Shown one piece after another: positions 11,914 to 23,125 of a DNA stretch of 64,000 nt. The notes under the pieces were generated by a model. The model was not told the DNA's origin. It ran no database searches and saw nothing but the letters and a program-made list of their open reading frames with translations. Origin of the DNA: Casuarius casuarius (Eukaryota > Chordata > Aves > Casuariiformes > Casuariidae); contig PTFA01000005.1 of the NCBI GenBank assembly GCA_003342895.1, positions 3,035,988 through 3,099,987 of the forward strand, in the 5' to 3' direction. Numbering within the stretch: the stretch's first letter is position 1; each line of letters starts with the position of its first letter. The translations under genes were made by a program, and so were the position numbers.

Positions 11914-14900
11914 AAGGAAAAAAAAACACACAAGATTTGCTCTCTCCCAAAGTTATTGCAATTTGATGAATACAACTGTAAAGCAAAGCCAAGTTCATGC
12001 TCTAAGGGTAAAAAAATTCATTCTCCAGGAGTGACATATTTAGACATTGAATCTGAACACAAAACAAGAATGATGACATTTTTATACGAAATTTTGAAGG
12101 TTGTCCTCTAGCCAGAGAGCAAGTTTTCCTTACAAATCGACCAGAACTAAACCACCCCTCTGCCCCAATATTATATTCTGCTAAGGGTTAATTTTTGCAC
12201 CACCACTCAAAGCAGGTCACTGAGATCTAGTAAAGCCCTTCAGCCTACTCTACACAGAGCAAATATTAGCAAGGGAATATTCTTTCCATTTCACTCTTTA
12301 GGTATCTGTTTTGAGGTTTTGAAGTTAGTTTTTGTGGATTTGACATAAGAAGACTGTTCCACAGTAAAGGGGATATAAAATAGAAGTTCACAGCATGCTC
12401 ACTAACAAGACAACCATTTCACACTAACTCAGTTGTTTGGTATGCGGAGGGAAGAGGAAGAAACAAATCCCCACACCTTGTAGGAGTATGGCTTCGCATT
12501 TCCAACCAACTGTTTTCATCAAGCCTAGGATACCCTAAAGAGGTGGTTTTCACTTTAGGTGCAACAATCAGACAGCTGAGTGAAACCATCACTCACTCCA
12601 AGCAAGAAGCACAAATGAAGTCGCTTACATTTTCATCCTGGTAGTATAACAAAAGCTTCTTCCAACCATCCCAGTATCTGATACCTCAGGAATTTGTCAT
12701 GCATTAGTCATCCTCCTAGCATCTTTTATTGTGATGACCCATCACCACTTCTTCCCTAATTATTTTTGAGATTTTGGTCACATTAGCCATATGGATAATA
12801 CCACAGTGGAAGGCCCACTGTTTCCTAACCAAATTTTTCCTCCATGTAACTTTTCCTACCATAATTATTTTTGGTATTTTCTGGTCAAGAGGTAGATAAA
12901 ATGAACTTCAAATTTTCCTTTCATTAACACCCACAAGCTCTCTAGAAGGAAAAAAAAGAAGAGAGAGAAAAGAAGAAGAAAAAAGGCTTTTCATTACATG
13001 AAGCTTTATGTATTTTGAGGTGCTACAGTTCCTCCCCATACACACAAGATATGACTGAACAAGCTATTTGTAATCTTCTTCCCATGTATGCAAAGAGTCA
13101 TATATGATCTAAAATAGTAACAGCCGAACACCACTGGTTAACACTTGTTAAGTCAGAGCATTAGCTGGATCAAAATGCTGTTTATTCTTTTCTTCATTCA
13201 CATTTCTCAATACCTTCCCATTCACTCCAACACTCATCGCACTGTATCAGCAACTGTAGCAGGAAGCAGCATGCCAGCTCCGACTACTTGGAGGCTTTGC
13301 AACCTGTGCGTTTGCCAGCATGTTTCCCAGACTAGCTGGCACTGAGAACCACTTGATTAATCCATGACAAACAGGTGAAAAAAAAGGCAAGAGAGCCACC
13401 ACATCTTCGCATTGGCAGCTTGCAGGCACCTCAACCTCTTCTGACACAGTGCATTTTGGAGGTGCTTCCATCGCAAGCTCCATACTCACGTATGAGAGCT
13501 CTGGGCACTGGCACCGCTCCTGCAGCACTGGTCAGTCATTCCTGGGTGAGGACAGGAAAGCTTCTCGTGCAAACAGCTGAGCAAAGAGATCAATACTGCA
13601 GCCATGCACCGCTTTTCACGATTCTGACAAATTTACTTCTTCTGCTCAACAAGGCCTCATGTTCAGAGCAGCAGCCACCTCTTCCTCTTGGACACTGCTC
13701 CCATCCCCCAGATGGGCGAGGAGCTCCACCAAGGCAGCACATGATACAGTTGTCTCTCTGCTGGCCACGGACATCTTCACTTTCAGCGTGGGCTTCAAAA
13801 CACAATCATCTCTCTCTTACTTCGCTTACTAACACTTACCTGATGAGGTCTGATCACTGCAAGCAAGCTTTTGGCACTGCTACAGTCTTCAGGACGTGTC
13901 CTGCATGTTTTGCTTCTCGGTGCTCTTCACCATACTTAGACCCTCCTGCCCTCCAGGCCATCTGCTTCCAGCCCTGGGGCCGGGGTCCTGCTGACACAAA
14001 CGCTGCCCCGCACGGGCTGGCAGCGAGCTGGCATGGAGCTAAGCTCTTGGAGCAAGTTCATTCAGAGCTCAAATGCTTTGCCTGCAAGTGCTTTCATTAC
14101 AACTGCAGCTTACATTATGCAAAGGGAAGAAGTCACACACCCTGATACTAAGAGACAAGTCACTAGAATCTTAATTGAGAAGAAGTCACCTGCACCAGCA
14201 CACGCTCTTCCAGGTGCTCTCTGCTTTTGTACTAGCACAGCAGCTGCCGACAGTGAAACAGCCCTCTGAAAGCGCACAAAGGTTGGTCTTTCTAAGTGGG
14301 AGTTAAAACAGCAGCTTAACTGGCAAAAAGTATATGAAATTTTCTTTGGTTTAGCATTAGTGATTCAGTGATATCGATACAAATAATGACATTTCTCCAA
14401 CTCAGTCAATGCCTTATTTTCAAAGGAATATAATGTAAAAACTTGGATGAAGGCAAACACGTAACAGAATAGTCATATTGGAGCGTGGGGAGCATTTGAA
14501 TCCAGGATCTCTCTGACACACACACACACAAAGGTAGAAAGTGAAAGTGCTATTATTAAAGCTTATTAGTATGTCACAGCCATTAGCAATTCCACTAGCA
14601 ATCCGTTATCCAGCTAAACAAGAAAGTCATTCCTTATTAAAAGTTATTGTAGCTGGATATTGTATTTGTCAATAATATTGACAACTCTATATAAAGAACA
14701 CTTTGTTTCCTTTGGCTGCAGGAGTTTTCCTCTACAGAAGCAAGTCTTTAACGTATAATTCAGAAAACTATAAAAATCAATGTGTGGTATTACACTGTAA
14801 TTCTTTTTCCTCTGTAGCAAAAATACCATGTGTTTAATAATAAGCCATTATGGCAATTGTCCATGCCACCATGTTTAAAGCTGTACAAAGAAAGCAGAAA

Positions 14901-17900
14901 CATTATTCCTGTTTCAGCAGTGAGTCAAGGTCACATAGAAGTAGGGATTATCTCTGTATTCCCTTGAACTAGAGCGGCAACATTTTGCTTACACAGATCA
15001 AAATCAAAAGATTTGTTTTCACACTTACAAAATACTAACCCAGATTAATTTCTATCAGAAAGTTTTCAGAAAAATTTCCAATATTTCCTTGTATATTTAA
15101 ATTATGAAAAACACTAATTTCAACAAACCAGATACTCCATTCAATCCCTCATTGATGAAACTTCCTCCTTCCAGCCATAAATCCTGAAGACTTAGTGTTG
15201 CATATGAGCATCTCCTCTTAGCGAAGGGGAGAGAGGGCATGGAGGGAAATACTTGAGTCCCACCCCTTCCAGAAGCCATATAATGGTCAAAAATCCTAAG
15301 TAACCTACTACAGCTACTTCTAAGGCGCAAGTTAAATTTTGGCAACCTGTACAGCATTAGCCACCTTCTCCTCCACCCATCCCACTCTCATCTGTATCTG
15401 GGTTATTTAATCTGGACAGTCCCTCTGCAAATGGTTCATGTCACTTTGGACTGTTCTTCAGAAACCAAAAAGCAAAACTTTAGAGCCTGATTTTCCATTT
15501 GAGGCGACTGAGTAAGTCGTGAACAGGAACTGCAACTATTTAGACATTCCCTGGTCAAGGGAAATTTATTAGTATATTTCCAGTAAATCAAAAAAAAACC
15601 CAGTCATTTATTTTGGGAAAAATCACGTATACAAGAAGTAAATAGACAGCAATAAGCAAGCGCTCAGGTGCCAAATACACACTCAAGAACTAAAAAATTG
15701 TTTGGCTTTTTAAAAAAAAAAGCCCACTAGACAAGAAGCACAGACGCTCAGACTGCAACACAGACTGCTTGTTTTTCAGCGTTTTTATGAATTGTAGCGG
15801 TGTTTCCTTGATAGGGCAAAATTAATTACCGGTATCTGTTTATTTATAGGGAAACAGCAAGAGGCAGAAATCGTGTTTGTTTCCCCTGTGACACTCAACA
15901 CTTCTGATAAGCATGACCAGTAAGCACTCTCAGCAAATGCTTTGCTGGTCACATTAGCAAAAAAATAGTATGTCTGAAGAGTAGCAAAGCTTTCCAAAGC
16001 TTCAGTGTGTAAGTTGAACCAGAACATTGAGATAGTGTCAATCTTTATGTAACAGCTAAAACTAGACAGTGCAAAATATGTTATTAGAGGACATAAAACA
16101 ACTAGAACTTCTCCTCATTATGAGCACAATATTAAGGTAATATTTTAAGGTTTATGGAAAACATACAGAGCACTTGGAAAAGCTATAAAACACTTCATTT
16201 TTTCACAGAGGGCTAATACAACTACAGCAATATTCACGTTTCAAAGTGCAGAAGGCATCATCCAATATAGTCCTCCAGGCCCAAGCTCCAGTGTTGCCTT
16301 ACAGCATCCTGACCTTGAATAATATTCCCTCTCCCTCCACACCACCCTGGCAGTGGTCCCCTCCGCTGAGTTCAGGCCAGTTCTTGTACTTGGAACCAGA
16401 ACACCCGTCTGTATTCTCTCTCTGCTTTCCTCTGGAACACCAAATTACTTTCTCTATTAAAAAGTTTTCTTTTCTTTTCAATTGACTCTTACATCCTCTG
16501 GATTTTTCTAAACCATACTTTGTGATACTCTGTAACAAGATATTACAAAATTTAATATGTTATCAAAGTAAAATGAGAAAGTAGCTACAGCCAGATAAGT
16601 CTTCTGCCTTTCACACACACTTATGAAGTTCATACAGTATCACAAAATATGTAATAAAACCAATTTAATGAACTATCAGGTCTTTTTGTTTAAGGCAGTG
16701 TTAAATATTTACTGTAATGAGTTCATTTAAGCCCCTGCAATTCCAAGGCTGACAGTCTCAAAATGGCTTTAGTTTTTACCTGAAAGAAGTAGGCATGAAG
16801 ATAAAAATGAACTGAAGTGTATTTTCCATCAGCCCTTAAAACGAGAGAAGCTTCCTTCGCCCTATTTTAGTGGGGTTCACCAAGGCACAGAAACCAATAC
16901 TGAAATTTCCATGCTTTTCAAGATGCATTAAGTGTGCTGCTTTTCTTTCAGTTCTTCAAATACTAAGTGCCCAGTAACTCTTAAATATTTTTCTTTTCCT
17001 CCCTCCAGTCCACAGAAAGGAGACTTTCTTCCATCTTTGACCAAGAGCTTTGCAGTAGTGCCACAAGTACTGTATAATGGCATTATAATCCATGCAGTAC
17101 TTGGCTGCATACCTGGATACGCTACCAAGTTGAGCACTAGGTAAATAGACACCTTTTAGTTTCCTGGGTAATAAAAATTAGGGAAAAACTGCACTAGAAA
17201 ATAGCATACAAGAGAAAATCAACTAAAGTGAAGTATTTGCATGGTGGAAAATTCTAATCTCCCAAATTTATTTTAAGCACTCAGCATCTGCAGGAACAAG
17301 AACCATAAAGCAAGTCACTCTTCCCTAAAAGCAGGTCAAGACCTTATCAAACTTAGAACCTTGATTTTACTTCAGTTTGTTACTAATCAAACCTAATAAC
17401 CCTACAATAAGAATTAAAAAGCCTCAAAAAGACACTTATTTGCACTGCCTTCGATAGTGTCATCGCAACCTTTTACTTCATGCCAGATGCCTTAGGTTAC
17501 TGCAAAAGGTTTACGTGCAAAGACAACGGGGGCTTAAAGCATCTCGTGCTGAGAGCCCTCACCTGCAGGCGGGCACGGGTTGGGGAGCCACGGGAGCTGA
17601 CTCACCCAGCAGCCAGGCAGCTCCATGGCCAGCCACGTGCCCCTGCAAGGTGTCCATGCCTCAGCTGGGCACAAACAACTCCAGCTGGAAATGCAAAATC
17701 CCACAAGATTTTGAAACTTCTGCTCCTGCATTCGCAGCAGGGGCCACAGGGCAGAAGACCTGCCCTCCTCTCCTTTCCAACTTGCACGCGCAGTACTTGG
17801 TCCCAACTCACTCCGATTTATTCAAACCCCATTTAAGCAAGGTACTGCGTGTACATGGGTTGCTAAGAGACTCACATGTTTAGAGTTAAGCAGGTTCTTA

Positions 17901-18149
17901 ACTACTTTTTGCTAAATTAGGCTGATCTATGTGGCAGCTTAAGCCATGGCAACTTTTCATTTGAAGCCATGACTTACTCAACAACCTCTTTAAACACAAG
18001 GATACTAAGATGCTAGGACAGCTACATAATTCGGTATTGGAGTAAGAGGATCGTTTCTCTCTAGAAAGCATTCTGAAAGCATTTTTAGAAATAAATAGTC
18101 TTCACTTGTGGGTTTCCTGTGACACAATAGCCCTTCTGTTCCCTTGAGC

Positions 18150-18610
18150 ATCTTTCTCCCTACCTATTCCAGTTAGGAATTCAATTCTGGTAACTCAGTT
18201 TTTGAAACCTACAATGCAGAATTTGAGATGAGATCTCACAAGTGCCGTCTACAGTGGCATTAATACTCCCCAAGCTCTAGCAGAAATATTTTCTCCATTA
18301 CATCTTAGTTACATCTAGAACCAGGGTTAAATTTTCCGTGGCTGCATTGTATTTGCGACTCACAGCACTCTCTGTTCTTCTCTAATGTTTCCAGCTGCTG
18401 AGCTCCCAGCTGATAGCAGAAAGCTCTTGTCACGAGTCCCTAAAAATACAACATTGCTCAGGGGTAATATGAAGTCCCATCATATTTGTGTTATTCCAGT
18501 TCTTCCTCTGTGATATCCCAATCCTCCTAGGCATTGAGAATGCCTCCCAAATTTGCATCTCCAGCAATTTTCACATGCTCAGACCTTACTGCTGGACCTT
18601 ACCTAGTTTA
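18150..18610. mobile_element. Possible ancient amniote interspersed repeat remnant
   Basis: Phrases such as CAGTTCTTCCTCTGTGATAT, CCAATCCTCCTAGGCATTGA and CTCCAGCAATTTTCACATGC resemble a widespread degraded repeat in reptile and bird genomes that I recall but cannot name with certainty (probably LINE-derived). There is no intact frame. Confidence 0.35.
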
Positions 18611-20411
18611 AGCCAGCTATAAAGCCATTTCTACTTTTTATTTCCTATCAAGGGGAAAAAAAATCCAAAGTGAAGCCCCACTTATTTTAGAAACAACTGC
18701 TTCTGGTAAATTCTCTTTGAAAGTATTCACATTTGCACTCAATGTGCAGTTGTACATGGGAATACCTTCGATGTGTCAAAATGTCTTTCTTTTACTGAAA
18801 AGTGTTTCATTTTGAAAAGAGAGAGAGACTTTCCTCAGCTTTTAAATCTGACTAAGGTTGCTGGGACTATTCAGCTGATCCCAGTAAGTTACCATAAAGA
18901 GATGAGACCTCTAACAGAGCCAGTATGCCATAGAAACCCACTGCTTTTGGTCTATTCTTGAACAACGCTCCTCAAGAACACCTCTGTTCATCTTACTGTG
19001 AAAGGGAGCAGCAGGGAGCAAATGACAAATTTTAAAGTGAAGGCAGTCATCAGTGAAGGCACAGCCTGCTAGCCAACACTGTTTTAAAAAACAGTTTATT
19101 TTCAGAAAGAAGAGTTTGAGATGACTCAAAGTTTAAGTCACTAAAGCCCCAGTAGGTCATATTATGCAAATCAGGAATGCTGTATGCCATCAGCTGTGAG
19201 ACAGCTCATGAGCCAGGGGTTTTCTATTAAAAGCAGCATAACCCAAACATAAAAATGCAGTCACTAGTACCTGTGAAAAGCCACAGTTTAAAGNATGTTT
19301 GGCTAATGCCTCAAAATTGAGATCCCAGACAACTGCAAACGTGTGCTTGGTGCAAAGACAACACTTTCCAGGAAGAGATTTAGGTACCTTATGCTAAAAT
19401 GAAGCTCCCTGGAACCTCAGGTATCTACCACTTTCCCAGGGGACAAAAACCTGAACTTCAGCCGGAGTACACAGCTCTACTTGATCAGTGGTGGAGATCA
19501 CAGAGTCCTTCCCTTACATAATGAGCAGATGACACACTTCTTGACGCAATACTAGCGGAGACCTTGCTGGGATCCCATCATCAGGCAGAGGTTCCTCCAG
19601 TGACAGCTACACCCAGGCTCAGCGTTATTCACATACAGCTTCGTCGCCTTCAGCGTGAACACGCACAAACAGTTAAACATATGAGCTTAAGCACTTTCAA
19701 ACTCACAACTCAGACAAAACGCTTAGCTTTTATGCAAGTAAATTATGCTAAGCTTATAGTCAATCTAATTTTGTGTGTAAAAACTGACTTAAACACTTCC
19801 TTTTAGACAAACACAAGTGACATTTAGGGAAGAACACCGGCTCTCCAAACATAATCAGCTCAAATCCAATCACAAGCCCTCCAAAAAAATAAGCATTTTG
19901 GAAAATGAGTGAGCATCTCCAAGACCCTACAGTAACAGTTCTCTTGGAGGATACTGTGGAGAAGGGAGGGGGAAAAAAAAAAAGAGGGGGGAAGGTGCTG
20001 GAAAAGCATTTCTGAATAGACATGAGACATAGAAAAACATGACATAATTAAAGATGCGATCCCATTAATTTATGCAGCTCTTCCAGACCCTCCCCCCCCC
20101 ACGCTTCCAGCGCAGACGGGGAAGCAGTAAAAAACACAGCCGCTCCGGCACGAAGCTCGGTCATTTGGCTCCTTCTAACCCCGCGCCCCTCCGCAGCCTG
20201 CCCCCGCCGCGCCGATCCCGCCCCGCGCCGCCGCCGCACCGCGCTGCCGGCATCCCCGTCGCACCGGGGGGCGGCGGCGCGGATGCTCCCGGGGCCCCCC
20301 GGCGAGGGCTCCCTCGGCAGAGCGGCTGCCTCCCGCCGCCGCCGCCGCCCCGGCGGAGCGGAGCGGCCGCTTCGCAGCAGCGGGGGCGGCCGAGGCCTCC
20401 GCGCCGCTCAC

Positions 20412-20523
20412 CTGCCAGCTCGTCGGGCTCCAGCCCGCTCTCGGCGTCGATGCCGCAGAGCACGAAGTAGTGGGCGAAGCGGCAGGGCGCCGCGCCGGGC
20501 CCGGGGGCGCCGCTCGCGCTCAT
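20412..20523 (-). CDS. DENND5B: DENND5B first coding exon (DENN domain Rab exchange factor), partial
   Basis: Reading the minus strand from the ATG at 20523 gives 37 complete codons plus one base: an Ala/Gly/Pro-rich start, then [20 protein letters not shown] and DELA. This matches the N-terminus of DENND5B as I recall it and differs from DENND5A, which reads ADYFVICGLD. The exon ends at an in-phase donor (GCAG|GTGAGC) at 20412/20411, as expected before the next exon. The start codon has G at -3. By family knowledge, DENND5 proteins are about 1,250-1,290-residue guanine-nucleotide exchange factors (RAB39 has been reported as a target) with DENN, RUN and PLAT domains, acting in endosomal and Golgi membrane traffic. 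Only about 3% of the protein is here; all domain exons lie to the left of the window. The assembly gap starts 19 bases upstream of the ATG. Confidence 0.93.
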
Positions 20524-20525
20524 CG

Positions 20526-20540
20526 CGGCGGCGGCGGCGG
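20526..20540. repeat. (CGG)5 trinucleotide repeat touching the gap
   Basis: Five CGG units lie directly upstream of the DENND5B ATG, which on the gene strand is a 5' UTR GCC repeat. Only CT separates the repeat from the gap at 20543, so the true array may be longer. A second GCC-rich run lies at about 20334-20350 in the intron just past the donor. Confidence 0.9.
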
Positions 20541-20542
20541 CT

Positions 20543-20697
20543 NNNNNNNNNNNNNNNNNNNNNNNNNNNNNNNNNNNNNNNNNNNNNNNNNNNNNNNNNN
20601 NNNNNNNNNNNNNNNNNNNNNNNNNNNNNNNNNNNNNNNNNNNNNNNNNNNNNNNNNNNNNNNNNNNNNNNNNNNNNNNNNNNNNNNNNNNNNNNNN
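20543..20697. other. Assembly gap (155 n) in DENND5B 5' UTR/promoter
   Basis: A run of n replaces the sequence immediately upstream of the DENND5B start. It is flanked on one side by CGG repeats and on the other by GC-rich sequence, which is the type of DNA that sequencing and assembly commonly lose. Open frames that appear to run through it are artefacts. Confidence 0.99.
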
Positions 20698-22449
20698 GGG
20701 CGGGCGGCGCCGCCCCCGCGGGGCGTTTAAAGCCCTGCGCGGCGCGTTGCGCCCTGCGCGGCCCCGCGCTTCGTGCGCGGCGCTCGGGGAGCAGCGCCCG
20801 CCTTGCCTCGCACCGCCGCGGCGGTGCCCCGAGAGCCGGGGTGCGTGCTCACGAACCCCCGCCAAGCCGTGCCTATGGGAGCGTAGCTTTAATTTAAATA
20901 TATATATATATATAACTTTTTTTTTAAGGGACGTTTCCCCTTGGTGGTGGTGAAGGAACGCCTGAAACACAAAAGCCCGGGAGCACTGCCGGGGAGCCGG
21001 CGCGCTCCCCGCGTTTAGCCTTTCCTGCGGGAATCGCGCAGGGAGAAGCCGCGTTGCTCTTGCAGCCGTTGTCGAAACAAACGAACAAACAAAAAACCCG
21101 GCGAGGCTCTTGCTAAGGCTGCGGGCAGGGAGGGGGCTAGCGGGGGACCGACTCCGCCAGTGACCCGTGCTTGATCTGAATCCTACCGCATAGTTTGACA
21201 CTACCGCCAACTAGAAGGCGAACTGCTGCTTTGTTACCTACCCTCTGTCTCAAAGCAAAATCTAAAATGTTTTTTCACCCGCAGTTTCCTGAAAACTGAA
21301 TAGCCATTCTGCCATGTCCAGGAAGGCGTCAGTAGTCTTCTATCCCTGTTTCTATCAACCCTTCCCATTATTATCACTCGAAGCCAAAGTACTAGCAGAT
21401 CTACCCGGGAGTAGCACCTGCTTCTCAAGGGGCAGATGTGATTATTTTGAAGTCCTGAGACTTCTTAGCCAAACTGACGAAACCCCTGCTTTTGTTAGAA
21501 GATCATTCTGCCAGCTCCATATTTTACAAAGGCTGTTTGCGGAATTTAACATGCAATTTTAGCCTTCTGTGTTTTTCTGTTTGCTAGTCTTGGTCCCTGC
21601 AGTATGTAATCATTTCAGTCTCATCCTTTGCTTGCTGTGGATTTTGACCTCTTTCAGTTCTCTCTTAGCAGTGTAAGCCACATTTATGCCTGCTGTGATT
21701 TATGTTTGTCCTTATTCAAGAAGCCTCTTTTGATAATGAGGTGCCTGCAAAGACTTGGTATTTCAGCTGTTTATTATAGGGAGGTATGTGGAAGAACTGT
21801 TCCCTCCTACCTGTAGGCAGCCCAGAATGGCATCTCTCTCTCCTCCTCCCTCTGAATTAACAAGTTACATGCCCTCCTAAACATCATTTTACTTCTCAGC
21901 TTCCTGTAGTGCTCTACAGAAAGCAGATGAGAACTGACCAATTTCCCCCCTACAAATACCAAGGAAAAAAGAACATGAGTCCTCTGTCGTGATCACTGGT
22001 TCTGCAGGTTGCAGCATAACAAGCTGAACTTTGCTGGATCCAAGCAGTTTGCTGAGAGACTGGTTATTTTCTCGACTTTGCACTGAGAGCTGGGTTACTT
22101 TATTTAGTTTGGTTTGTTTATTAACTTATATTTATGTGTTCATTCAGTTCTAGGTCAGATTACGAGAGTAAAGTCAGTCTCCGACTCTCATTCAAAACTA
22201 ATTGCTCTTACTATGGAGAGGCACCATCTTATTCTCTTATTGTAGGCTTCTGCATTGGAGGCAGGATTGCTTGGGTGCCTCCAGAAAGCTGGAAATCCAA
22301 GATACAGGCTGCATCAGTCTCCTTGAAGGATGCCTAAGATAGGATCCTCTAAAAGTAACCCAAAATTTAACACGACAGTCCTGATCTTTTTTCTTGGGTA
22401 AAGGATGGTTCTATATTGCTTTGTTCTAGCTTTCTTCTGTGCAGGACAG

Positions 22450-22475
22450 TTTTTTTTTTTTTTTTTTTTTTTTTT
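22450..22475. repeat. Poly(T) run, 26 nt
   Basis: A pure T homopolymer in the DENND5B-ETFBKMT intergenic region, about 300 bp from the CR1 fragment. CR1 elements do not end in poly(A), so the two are probably unrelated. Confidence 0.9.
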
Positions 22476-22775
22476 GGATAAACAGTTTATGCACAGATAT
22501 TTCAATCTCAACAAGATCAGTAATAAATATAGCATTAAACATGAGCCTGAAGCACAACACATGAAATTGAGGGTATAAAAATCTAATAAACTCTCATTTC
22601 TTCCTGGAACACCTGTAAAGTTAAATCGTCACTCCTGCTTTTGTACATACAGCTCCCACAGACACTTCTCCAGGAGTTTCATGTGGGTAGTGATTTCTTC
22701 TTCTGATAAGATAGACCTTTGGGCCTAACATCATCCCAGCAAGGTCACCCAGCTCCTTCGCAGTGCCAGCAGACT

Positions 22776-23125
22776 TCACAGACTCACAGAATGGTTGAGG
22801 TTGGATCACCTCCCTCAACCTGCTGGCAATGCTCTTCCTAATGCACCCCAGGATACCGCTGGCCTTCTTCGCCATAAGGGCACATTGATGGCTCATGGTC
22901 AACTTGTTGTCCACCAGGACTCCCAGGTCCTTCTCCACAGAGCTGCTTTCCAGCAGGTCAGCTCCCAGCCTGTACTGGTGCATGGGGTTATTCCTCCCTA
23001 GGTGCAGAACCCTGCACTTGCCTTTGTTGAACTTCATGAGGTTCCTCTCTGCCCATCTCTCCAGCCTGTTGAGGTCCTTCTGAATGGCAGCACAGCCCTC
23101 TGGGGTATCAGCCACTCCTCCCTTT
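22776..23125 (-). mobile_element. CR1 LINE fragment, 5'-truncated and internally deleted
   Basis: The minus strand encodes the hallmark C-terminal reverse-transcriptase segment of CR1: DTPEGCAAIQKDLNRLERWA, then CRVLHLGRNNPMHQYRLG, VEKDLGVLVDNKL and KKASGILGCIRKSIASRLRE. Instead of continuing into the rest of ORF2, it jumps to a CR1 3'-tail-like sequence (CCAACCTCAACCATTCTGTGAGTCTGTGA on minus at about 22776-22804). About the last third of the ORF is missing. The surviving frame has no stop over about 115 codons, suggesting a fairly young bird insertion. Confidence 0.9.

Larger units (their letters stand above)
1..20411 (-). other. DENND5B: DENND5B intron 1 (partial, no further exon recognised)
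   Basis: This stretch follows the exon 1 donor at 20411 on the minus strand and continues to the window edge. I looked for the next DENND5B exon, whose expected protein begins near a Glu-Asn-Phe-Glu-Gln motif, and did not find it. Minus-strand open frames here are short and do not resemble DENND5B. Intron 1 is therefore at least 20.4 kb. It contains microsatellites, two CpG-rich patches (about 7450-8160 and 9535-9770), a possible degraded ancient repeat near 18.1-18.6 kb and otherwise unremarkable AT-rich DNA. An unrecognised short or alternative exon cannot be excluded without alignment. Confidence 0.75.
20080..21160. promoter_or_regulatory. DENND5B: CpG island over DENND5B promoter and first exon
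   Basis: The sequence becomes very GC-rich and dense in CpG from about 20100 to 20870, with a weaker CpG-rich tail to about 21160. The island covers DENND5B exon 1, its donor and the region upstream of the ATG, as expected for a widely expressed vertebrate gene. The transcription start is probably inside or just beyond the gap at 20543-20697, so promoter elements cannot be read directly. CpG density on the upstream side (20700-21160) would also fit a divergent transcript, but I see no clear first exon there. Confidence 0.8.

Noticed and set aside
20161..21210. 349-codon minus-strand open frame through the CpG island
   Set aside because: It crosses 155 n bases and runs past the DENND5B donor. 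Only the 37-codon exon inside it is real coding sequence; the GC-rich DNA simply lacks stops.
22450..22475. Poly(A) tail of a processed pseudogene on the minus strand
   Set aside because: No gene-like sequence or poly(A) signal precedes it on that strand.
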